A program made the translations under genes and the position numbers. Below, piece after piece: positions 6,589 through 13,267 of a DNA stretch of 13,267 nucleotides. The stretch comes from Trichomonas tenax (Eukaryota; Parabasalia; Trichomonadida; Trichomonadidae). The notes under the pieces were generated by a model that was not told the DNA's origin, made no database searches, and was given only the letters and a program-made list of their open reading frames with translations. The stretch lies in assembly GCA_023091735.1 (NCBI GenBank), contig JALKBU010001279.1, positions 1-13,267 of the forward strand, written 5' to 3'. Within the stretch, counting starts at the first letter, position 1. Each line of letters begins with the position of its first letter.

Positions 6589-8217
6589 ATGCTTCGAGAA
6601 ATTATTGATGGTCGCATTCGTACTGGACGATACGAACTGAATGACATCATTCTCAAACCAGAATTTCTCAATGAAATTTCAACCATTAATGCAGATGATC
6701 ATTATGATATTTTGTATTATTACTTTGTAAAGGTTTTAAAAGATGATAAAAGTTTCATCAAAAAACCAGAAATGAGAAGATTAAGTATTTCTTTTCTTCA
6801 GAGACTCGATGGAAACTCACAGAGAAAATTTTCTGAATTGTTAAACCATATATCTTACAAAACACTTAAATATCTTGATGAAATCGCTCCATTGGTGATA
6901 AAGAATACAGCATATCAGAATTTAAGTTGGAATCCAGATCTTGAAAATGAACGAATGATTATGAACGAGAATCCCATGTTTTTCAAGAACAAAATCGTGA
7001 ACTCAATCAGAAATCAAAAGTTTATCAATATATCAAAGCTCAGTAACGCAATCACAAATATTGAAACTTTTAAATTATTAGCAAAAGAACTAGATACACA
7101 AACATTCTTGAACCTCGTTCAGTCAGTACAACCATCACTATTAAATGGAATTCTTAAAAACAGTTCTGCTATTATCACAACTGATTCACCAAAAGATTAC
7201 TTATATTCAATCGTTTTACCCAATATTTTGCTCAACCCAACAGCAGATATTGACTTTATTCTTGAAAATTGTCCCACATCGATGATAATGAACGTTCAAA
7301 ATTCAGTTTTGCAGCTTCTTCCACTTCAGAGGTTCCCAATCAGATTGATTCAACTTGCTGCAACAATATGCAGCTATTGCAATATTCATTTCATCTCAAT
7401 GACGAAAAATTTAAATGCATTGAATTTAATGAGCAATTATATTCTTCAATACTATCCATTCAAGGCAATGAATCTCATCGAGGAGTTGATTAATACTGAT
7501 CTTTTTACACAATTCATAGATCTTTATGGAAATGTTTTTGATGATTATTCTTATGTTGTTTCCACAGCAATCCTTAAATATATCATCAAAACAAACTCGA
7601 TAGAAGAGAGATGGATTGATCATGTTAAACTTAATGACAGAATTTCCGCTGATATGGCTTCATATTTAATCCAGAAACATCCAGAATCCACAGATAGTTT
7701 AATTAAACTTTCCTCGAAAGGAAATCTTGCATTCCAAGTTGTCGGAAACTCAATGTTTACTAACGAGAATCTATGGATTAAGTTCTGCAACTTTTATCAA
7801 AACAAACCAGATTATGTCAAGAACATGGCGCAGTTGATTTCCAACATTTTGCAATCTAATGCAATTAACTATAAATTCACTGCAACAACGATTTGTTTTG
7901 ACTTATATCTTTCTCACTATGATTCCTACAATAGGGCCAACATATACTCTCTTGTTTACGCATCTATACCACAAGTTCACATGCCAATGAGCATCAAACT
8001 GAAGTTCATTGATGCACTGATTTCCACACACGTTTTTAGACAACATTTAACTCCATTAAAGGGCCTCATTCACGAGATCTGCAACGTAAATTGGCAGCAG
8101 GTTGTTTACATGATATATTTGGAACAGTTAGATCCAAGAATTCTCTACATGAAACTGAGATTATTCAAACTCAAAGCAGGACAGAATCCAATTATGACAA
8201 TATTGCACAAATATTGA
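6589..8217 (+). CDS. Hypothetical protein, 542 residues, mostly helical
   Basis: ATG 6589 is the first start after an in-frame TAA at 6577-6579; the frame ends with TGA 8215-8217. No signal peptide or clear membrane segment is seen. The sequence is rich in Leu, Ile, Asn and Ser with regularly spaced hydrophobic residues throughout, as in helical-repeat (HEAT/ARM-like) scaffolds, but no repeat consensus could be made out and no catalytic motif is visible. The start lies in TTTCATG, where an initiator-like TCA overlaps the start codon, so the leader could be extremely short; this is weak. AT-rich codon use matches the neighbours. I do not recognise the family; it may be lineage-specific. Confidence 0.82.
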   Translation: MLREIIDGRIRTGRYELNDIILKPEFLNEISTINADDHYDILYYYFVKVLKDDKSFIKKPEMRRLSISFLQRLDGNSQRKFSELLNHISYKTLKYLDEIAPLVIKNTAYQNLSWNPDLENERMIMNENPMFFKNKIVNSIRNQKFINISKLSNAITNIETFKLLAKELDTQTFLNLVQSVQPSLLNGILKNSSAIITTDSPKDYLYSIVLPNILLNPTADIDFILENCPTSMIMNVQNSVLQLLPLQRFPIRLIQLAATICSYCNIHFISMTKNLNALNLMSNYILQYYPFKAMNLIEELINTDLFTQFIDLYGNVFDDYSYVVSTAILKYIIKTNSIEERWIDHVKLNDRISADMASYLIQKHPESTDSLIKLSSKGNLAFQVVGNSMFTNENLWIKFCNFYQNKPDYVKNMAQLISNILQSNAINYKFTATTICFDLYLSHYDSYNRANIYSLVYASIPQVHMPMSIKLKFIDALISTHVFRQHLTPLKGLIHEICNVNWQQVVYMIYLEQLDPRILYMKLRLFKLKAGQNPIMTILHKY

Positions 8218-8526
8218 TCTCTATTCTTTATTTTGTATGAAATATTATTAAATTATAGATTTGTTTGTTATTTATATTTTCAAATTTCCAAAAATATCTT
8301 AATAAACACAAAATTATCAATATGATTCATAATAAGAAGTGTTGATTTGCATCAATTTAAGAGCCAAATGCTTTCAAACGATTAATTTAATGAAAATAAA
8401 ATAAATCTTTGAGATTTCGTGTATCATTTGTATATCATATGTACTTCAGAGATATAGTTAAATATAAATGTGTTGAGTTGATTAACGTAAAATAAACAAT
8501 TAATTAACAAATTCAATAAAATCTCA
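8218..8526. other. Convergent intergenic region
   Basis: 309 bases between two converging stop codons, strongly AT-rich. It should hold the 3' processing sites of both genes (TAAA-type signals occur on the + strand, for example around 8249). No gene is seen. Confidence 0.6.
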
Positions 8527-9591
8527 TTAGAAGAAAGAAGCACTCTTCACAATTTCCATTCTATCGGAATATATTTGTGTTTCCATTCTAGCAGATTCTT
8601 TCTTCAATTGATGATTATCTTTCTTGATCTGAGTTAAAGATAACATTGTAGTTTTAATATTTTGATCAAGGATGACATTCTCCTTCAATATTTCTGTCAA
8701 TTTACGTTCTTGATTTGTGAGATCTTCAGCTTGTTGTTGAATTCTTTCAGAATGCGTTTTCACGGCCTCAATAGCATTGCTTATTTCTGTTTTCATCGAT
8801 GTTTCTTCTTCCATATACTTTATTTGCAGTGTTCCTTTTAATTTGTTTAATTTATCGAGCTGTTCTGTTGCATGTTGAAGTTCACTCTGATATCTCTGTA
8901 TCTTTTGGTCCGCATGTTGCCTCACCCTTTCGAGAAATGCAGAATTTTCTTTTTGTTTCTCTAATAATTGATTTTGAGCTGATAGAAGCTTTGCATTATC
9001 TGCTTCTTGGCGCATTCTATATTTTGTCTCTATTTCACGCTGTTTCATCGTGTTTTCCATTCGATTTTTCTTAGTTGAAGATTGAGTTTCTGTGATTAAA
9101 GCGTCTAATTCGTCTATTTTCATCACCAATGTGTTAATCATGTTCACGTTGTCTGTTTTAGCAGAGTTAACTTTTGTTGTTTGGTTTAAAACTCTTTCTG
9201 TTTGATTCATTTTTAAAACTTCTAATTGATGCTTTAAATTTGCGAGTTCGGCCTCTTTTCTGGCTCTTTGGAGTCCTTGTCTATGCGTTTTGTAATTATT
9301 TGTGCCATTTGATGCTAATGAAATCTTCGTTTTCATTTCAGCGATTTCGTTTGCGTATCTTTCTTCATATGATTTTATTTCTTCCTTCTGCTCATCCTTG
9401 AGCTCTTTCATCTGTGTTTTCAGTTCCTCTTTTGTTTTTTCGAGTTGATTTTTGAGATTTGTGATTTCGTTATTAATAATGGATTCCTTTTTAATACATT
9501 CAGCTCTGTATAACTCGTTTCTTTCTTCAGCTTGATCCAGCTGCATTTTGACTTCAAGGATGTCGTGATTCATGCGATTTTTAAAATTCAT
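8527..9591 (-). CDS. Long coiled-coil protein, 354 residues
   Basis: ATG at 9591-9589, stop TAA at 8529-8527. Nearly the whole length is polar heptad-type sequence rich in K, E, Q, L, N and R (for example NQLEKTKEELKTQMKELKDE). One break at about residues 92-105 (SLASNGTNNYKTHRQG) probably forms a hinge. There are no membrane segments, signal peptide or globular domain, and only one Cys near the N-terminus. The C-terminus ends SASFF. The build fits a cytoskeletal or structural filament protein, common in trichomonads with their pelta-axostyle system, but a specific role cannot be assigned and family-level similarity of coiled coils is unreliable. No initiator-like motif is obvious in the 40 bases before the ATG. 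Confidence 0.85.
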   Translation of the reverse strand: MNFKNRMNHDILEVKMQLDQAEERNELYRAECIKKESIINNEITNLKNQLEKTKEELKTQMKELKDEQKEEIKSYEERYANEIAEMKTKISLASNGTNNYKTHRQGLQRARKEAELANLKHQLEVLKMNQTERVLNQTTKVNSAKTDNVNMINTLVMKIDELDALITETQSSTKKNRMENTMKQREIETKYRMRQEADNAKLLSAQNQLLEKQKENSAFLERVRQHADQKIQRYQSELQHATEQLDKLNKLKGTLQIKYMEEETSMKTEISNAIEAVKTHSERIQQQAEDLTNQERKLTEILKENVILDQNIKTTMLSLTQIKKDNHQLKKESARMETQIYSDRMEIVKSASFF

Positions 9592-10007
9592 TTTGCGTAC
9601 GTTAAGTTATTGTAAATTCTTGAAATATTAAAATTCGAGCCATTTCTTCATTATCTTTCATTAAGATGCATGAACTTATGATATTTCATCAAGAAAAATC
9701 GGATTTTTCATGATATTTTAAATTTCTCAAAAATATACTTTAAATATAATTATGTAACTTTCAAATAGCTATCAGGCCTTACTGTTCCATAACATTATTA
9801 TTCAGCCATTTTGCATAATTTAATTTATTTGAAGTTTTTGCAAAAAAAACTAGCCTGTATCCGCGATAAAAACATATTTATACTATTAAAAACACAAAAT
9901 CTATGAGCGTTGTAAAGAAATTGAAATATGCAAAATTTCATTTTTCGATATAAATTGTATATAATGAACTTGATGGAGTATTAGTGATAGGATTATCGTA
10001 GGTAAAG
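9592..10007. other. Intergenic region, promoter side of the coiled-coil gene
   Basis: 416 AT-rich bases between the coiled-coil gene's start and the tetraspanin's stop, both on the minus strand. No protein-like frame, RNA gene or clear repeat is seen. Confidence 0.6.
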
Positions 10008-10616
10008 TTACAATTGATTAATTGCAGGTTCTGCACGTTTTGATGAACGATATGGTTGTTTTTGAGTTCCATGCATAATAACAAACGAAATAAGCAGTCC
10101 AAATGTCAATCCAAGTGCCATATAAGTTAAAGCTCCAGATTTCATTTCTCCTGAATATTGTTGCTGCATAACGCTTAAACAGCCTTGTGTGAATGATTCC
10201 ATGCATCTGTCCTTTGCGACTTCTCTTGGTCTGTGAAAACCGCAGCATTTAAGATTTCTTTCGATAATATTGATTTTTCGCGTATTTAAGCTTTCCATCC
10301 ATGCATCAGTAAGCGTAATGAAGAATGATGATGGATCTAAGAACATTTGGAATCCGAAATAAAAATTAACGAGCATTGAAAGGAATGCTGACATAAGAAA
10401 TAGATAATACAGCGATATATTCCTAAATATCGTAAATGCTGCACCAGCAATGATGCAAATAATGTAACTCGAGATTGTGTAAATAGAAAGGAAATAAAGA
10501 CGTTGAGAAAGGTAAATGATTCCTGTACTATATAGCCAAGCTGTCACAGAAACGTGCGAATATATTGCTGTCATCAGGCCTATTCCTGATAAAGCAAAAA
10601 ACGCTTGAATATGCAT
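10008..10616 (-). CDS. Tetraspanin-family four-pass membrane protein
   Basis: 202 residues from ATG at 10616-10614. Four hydrophobic segments at about residues 3-27, 41-63, 69-92 and 161-183 enclose a short first loop and a large loop (93-160). That loop carries the family's CCG motif (NLKCCGF, 122-128) plus two more cysteines (138 and 146) able to form two disulfides. The tail is short and basic (about 184-202). Tetraspanins organise membrane microdomains; in trichomonads they are implicated in surface adhesion and aggregation. The frame stays open upstream to an ATG at 10676, but an initiator TCACTTTT lies between the two ATGs, 10 nt before 10616, so the shorter start is preferred and gives the normal tetraspanin N-terminus. 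The spacer to the divergent BspA-like pseudogene is 105 bp. Confidence 0.85.
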   Translation of the reverse strand: MHIQAFFALSGIGLMTAIYSHVSVTAWLYSTGIIYLSQRLYFLSIYTISSYIICIIAGAAFTIFRNISLYYLFLMSAFLSMLVNFYFGFQMFLDPSSFFITLTDAWMESLNTRKINIIERNLKCCGFHRPREVAKDRCMESFTQGCLSVMQQQYSGEMKSGALTYMALGLTFGLLISFVIMHGTQKQPYRSSKRAEPAINQL

Positions 10617-10620
10617 TCTG

Positions 10621-10628
10621 AAAAGTGA
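10621..10628 (-). promoter_or_regulatory. Initiator (Inr) of the tetraspanin gene, TCACTTTT
   Basis: Read on the minus strand, TCACTTTT fits TCA(+1)-Py-T-T/A. A(+1) is at 10626, 10 nt before the preferred ATG. A second TCACTTTT lies 12 nt further upstream (10633-10640), so the start site may be duplicated. Confidence 0.6.
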
Positions 10629-10721
10629 CAATAAAAGTGAATTTTGACATGTAAACAATAAAGAGTCAAAAATCAAAATTAGAAATGATGATTTATCAAA
10701 GTATACATATAAGGGAAAGAG

Positions 10722-11374
10722 ATGACAGAAGTCATTGTTAACAATGTCAGATATATACGATACAGTGACTACACTTGCATTGGGAATGAATCATTAGTAA
10801 GAAATTTTAATCCAACAGCGGCTTTAAGTATTACTGCTGTTTCAGGCACTTTAATTCTTCCTGAGTTCATAGATGGACTTCCTGCGCTAAATATTTCACA
10901 ATATGCTTTCTCGCGATGCTATTTAATTGAAAGTCTAATTATTTACGCAAAACTAGAAAAGATATCATCAAGATGTTTCTCCAATTGTTATAATCTAAAA
11001 TATATTAAGTTATCATCCTCATAAAGGAAATGGCTCCCCACTCAATTCATTTTTAGAATATTACTGCAGAGACACTAATGTTACCAACAAATTCAATCAA
11101 CTCAGCAGTGGTATTGTTTAGAAAGAATTCACAGCTCAAAAAGATTGAATATGAAAATCTTGGTTACATTAAACATGTTACACTTATATTTGAGACGGTT
11201 GTTCATAACATAGTTGTCAACAATGCGTTTTCTCGAGTTGACGAAGTTACGATTATATCAAATTCATTAATGAATGTTGGCAAATGTTATTCCATTTTTG
11301 CTTACGTGACATGTATACATTCATATGCATTGCACGCATATACAATTCTTTATCATTTGATCTTAATTTCATGA
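10722..11374 (+). pseudogene. BspA-like leucine-rich-repeat protein, frameshifted and truncated
   Basis: Frame 1 (10722-11024) encodes 100 residues with BspA/LRR_5 traits: SGTLILPEFIDGLPALNISQ, then YAFSRCYLIESLII and RCFSNCYNLKYIKLSSS, the usual F-x-x-C-x-x-L-x-x-I-x-x repeat. The frame hits TAA at 11022-11024; shifting one base at about 11018-11024 lets LRR-like sequence (IKEMAPHSI) continue, then a TAG at about 11054-11056 interrupts, and the same frame goes on from about 11057 to TGA 11372-11374 with degenerate repeats (FRKNSQLKKIEYENL). So at least one frameshift and one nonsense codon are present, and intact family members are usually much longer. BspA-like proteins are a very large trichomonad family, many predicted to be surface proteins. 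Loss of one copy is unremarkable. Confidence 0.72.
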
Positions 11375-11818
11375 TAAAATAACATGTTTTATATATTAAT
11401 GTGCATATTTTGTTTCTGAAACTTGTTCTTAGAACAAATTATATAAGCACAATATATCCCATTTATTGGGTCATATATTTACATAATTGTATGGAAGTTA
11501 ATCATTATAAAATGTTCCAATATCGAATTTCGAAACTCACATTTTTAAAACATTAGTATTTCTTTATGCACTTATTATTATTCATCAACTTAAGAAAATG
11601 CTTAAGGAAATGGCTTTTAATATCAATCATTACATATTATGAAATTATGCCATTGATATTTAGCTTCAATAGTTATAAATCAATATCAAACTGAAGAGTT
11701 ATAAAGATTTGCAGTATAAATATTAAATGGTTTTGTACAGATTTTTTATTTGATATTTTTCGAGTTTCAATTTCAGCCGTAATAGTTAGATGGCGATATC
11801 ATACAGTACGAAAATATT
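11375..11818. other. Intergenic region, no gene seen
   Basis: 444 AT-rich bases between the BspA-like pseudogene and the 3' end of the glucokinase-like gene. The only structure noticed is a short perfect palindrome TTGTTCTTAGAACAA at 11423-11437. LRR-like coding sequence is not detectable beyond 11374. Confidence 0.55.
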
Positions 11819-11821
11819 TTA
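11818..11821 (-). terminator. Polyadenylation signal TAAA overlapping the stop codon
   Basis: On the minus strand the stop TAA is followed by A, giving TAAA. A UAAA polyadenylation signal overlapping the stop codon is the known trichomonad arrangement. Confidence 0.5.
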
Positions 11822-12979
11822 TTCCATGTGAGATTGTTTTGCATGTGCAACAGCGAAAACACGTGAGAGGAAAAGGCCGCCTGAAAGGGCGAATGTTGAG
11901 TTGGCCATTTGGATATAAACATTCATCTTCTTGAACCAGTCAGATCTTGGGTGATTCAAGAATTCTTTCTTCAAATCTTCAGCGATTCCTGGCATAAGCT
12001 CACCAGCTCTGACTTGGTACTCACTGACTATGAACACACGCTGGCAGTGAATGGCCAGAACCATGCTTTGTGCTGCTCTCATTACAAATCTGTAATGAAC
12101 TCTAAATGCTTGAATAGCGTCTGGATCTGTGTTATTAATGGCGTTCTGTCTGATTGTTTCATAGTCTACCTGATGTTCGAACTTTTCACCTTTCTCGATT
12201 TTGAGGAAGCTGTAAGCTAATTCTAATCCGCTGATTGAGCAGAAATCTTCCCACTCTGGCTGGTGAGATCCACCATGCAACTTCTGTGATGCATGCTGGA
12301 AGAATCTGTATTCGAATTCATAGTTTGGATCTCTTGGATCGCAAAGATAAGCTTGTGCGTGTCCAGCTTCTGATGAGACGACGCAATTGTGTTCCGAAGA
12401 GTCAACTCTGCATATATAAGAAGTACCGAAACCCGAACCAATAGACAAAACGAGCGAAGATCCATCGAGAGAAATTGGCGAACACGTTGGAGTCTCCCAG
12501 AGAGGCACGAAAATGGAAGGAAGAGACTGCCTGAGGTTGTGAGCGATAATGCCGTAAGAAGCAGCTTCCAAGTCGTTCATAAATTTCCTGCGATCAAGTG
12601 GAAACAAATCGAAAGGCAATGTCGTGAAATGGATGACACGCTCGCGCGCCTCACACTTCCAGTTTGTGACAACGACGTGATCTGGCGAGACAGGGCCAGC
12701 GAAAGACATAGTTGCGAATACGACTTGGCATCCTTTGCCCGCAAGTCCATTTCTCAGAGTGTCGAAGTTGTTTGTGACGTCGTCTGCTTTCGATACGCGA
12801 ATTTTCGGCATGTAAATTGTCTTCTTCTTCGGCTCTCTTGTCGGACAGAGCGCAACTCTCATGTTCTTGGAGTCGACCCAGATCGTGATGCACAGGTTCT
12901 TGCGCTCCTCCTCGGTCCATTTGTTGAGGGCCTCAAGTTGAGTGTCGCAGAATGACGCTGTGCGTGCGCCTAAATTCAT
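11819..12979 (-). CDS. Glucokinase-family protein (bacterial Glk type), nucleotide-site motifs altered
   Basis: 386 residues from ATG 12979-12977 to TAA 11821-11819. Compared with bacterial Glk (about 320 residues) these blocks are recognisable: SFAGPVSPDHVVVTNW (92-107), the catalytic-type Asn-Asp in FMNDLEAASYGI (133-144), the glycine loop SIGSGFGTSY (179-188), the glucose-binding E-x-G-H as SSEAGH (202-207), and SISGLELAY (248-256). The product would phosphorylate glucose with ATP, the first glycolytic step, in the cytosol. Two motifs differ: the N-terminal D-x-G-G-T-N-x-R loop reads WVDSKNMR (34-41), and the adenosine motif I-A-G-G-I reads IVSEY (317-321). It may be a divergent but active trichomonad enzyme or a non-catalytic paralogue. 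Higher G+C at third codon positions than the neighbours suggests strong expression. No initiator is obvious before the ATG. Confidence 0.82.
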   Translation of the reverse strand: MNLGARTASFCDTQLEALNKWTEEERKNLCITIWVDSKNMRVALCPTREPKKKTIYMPKIRVSKADDVTNNFDTLRNGLAGKGCQVVFATMSFAGPVSPDHVVVTNWKCEARERVIHFTTLPFDLFPLDRRKFMNDLEAASYGIIAHNLRQSLPSIFVPLWETPTCSPISLDGSSLVLSIGSGFGTSYICRVDSSEHNCVVSSEAGHAQAYLCDPRDPNYEFEYRFFQHASQKLHGGSHQPEWEDFCSISGLELAYSFLKIEKGEKFEHQVDYETIRQNAINNTDPDAIQAFRVHYRFVMRAAQSMVLAIHCQRVFIVSEYQVRAGELMPGIAEDLKKEFLNHPRSDWFKKMNVYIQMANSTFALSGGLFLSRVFAVAHAKQSHME

Positions 12980-13267
12980 TATAATTTTTTATATTTTTTC
13001 ATTCATTTCAAATTGCTTTATTTTGTACTGCTTAAATCTGTATTTTTAATTTGAAAAATTTGTATAGACCTGTCACATTTTATGTCACGTTTAATTCAAT
13101 TTTTGATCGGTTTTTCGAAAATAGGCCTATTGGTTGCACTAATAATGGGACTGGGACAAAATAGAACAACGTGCTTTTCTGACATGTAAATTATGTTTGA
13201 CATATAGAGTCAGAATGTCAAATATAAAGGAAAGTGACGTGATTGCGCGGGAAAAATGGAAAAGTGT
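12980..13267. other. Upstream region of the glucokinase-like gene; right window edge
   Basis: 288 bases, AT-rich. No complete gene is seen. An ATG at 13256 on the + strand opens a frame (M-E-K-C) that runs off the window, too short to judge. It contains the short element-like repeat at 13178-13206. Confidence 0.5.
13178..13206 (+). repeat. Short sequence shared with the 4629-5224 element
   Basis: TCTGACATGTAAAT (13178-13191) is identical to 4657-4670 in the left inverted repeat, and TTTGACATATA that follows resembles the inner part of the right arm (about 5150-5163). No full inverted repeat is seen before the window ends. Confidence 0.45.

Noticed and set aside
8799..9401. Two hydrophobic + strand frames opposite the coiled-coil gene
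   Set aside because: They are antisense readings of Lys/Glu-rich codons, which always give Phe/Leu-rich products.
12389..12955. 188-codon + strand frame antisense to the glucokinase-like gene
   Set aside because: The sense strand shows conserved glucokinase motifs; the antisense frame is rich in Arg/Ser/Cys as expected from a mirror of biased codons and shows no domain.
13225..13245. TGACGT-containing sequence as a trichomonad M3-type promoter motif
   Set aside because: The match to the motif is imperfect on either strand and no downstream gene is visible within the window to test its position.
1..13267. CRISPR array, bacterial operon or phage-defence cluster
   Set aside because: There are no spaced short repeats, ribosome-binding sites or defence-type genes; gene structure and families are eukaryotic.

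Overview
The window reads as nuclear DNA of a parabasalid protist (trichomonad, Trichomonas/Tritrichomonas type). Reasons: AT-rich spacers and long uninterrupted reading frames with no recognisable introns; a BTB protein, a small tetraspanin and a BspA-like leucine-rich-repeat gene, all large trichomonad families; a bacterial-type glucokinase; and trichomonad-style initiator motifs (TCA-Py-T...) about 8-10 nt before two start codons (BTB and tetraspanin). The species cannot be decided from the sequence.

Layout. 1-1312: 3' part of a gene for a charged, partly coiled-coil protein, with two units of an in-frame 69-bp (23-residue) tandem repeat at the left edge. 1491-2164: a complete non-autonomous transposon with about 220-bp, nearly identical inverted repeats and an 8/9-bp target duplication, Mutator-like in structure. 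2338-4288: a graveyard of broken pieces: a tRNA-Ser gene cut off after its variable arm, two short coding remnants, and a C2H2 zinc-finger reading frame (probably the N-terminus of a retroelement protein) carrying an internal TGA and a damaged first finger. 4289-5351: non-coding, mostly a second inverted-repeat element (4629-5224) built from a mosaic of inverted modules. 5352-5413: a 62-nt tRNA-like unit with intact acceptor and T arms, B box and T-run but no anticodon arm.

5530-9591 is ordinary gene territory: a BTB protein and a 542-residue protein of unknown function on the + strand, converging on a 354-residue coiled-coil gene on the - strand. 10008-10616 (-) is a tetraspanin; 10722-11374 (+) is a frameshifted BspA-like pseudogene divergent from it. 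11819-12979 (-) is a glucokinase-family gene whose codons are visibly richer in G+C, suggesting good expression, but whose nucleotide-binding motifs look degenerate. The right edge holds a short echo of the 4629-5224 element.

The genes do not form a pathway; each appears to have its own promoter, as is usual in trichomonads. I found no convincing new multi-gene system. The most notable items are the two non-autonomous elements, the anticodon-less tRNA-like unit and the glucokinase-like protein with altered ATP-site motifs.
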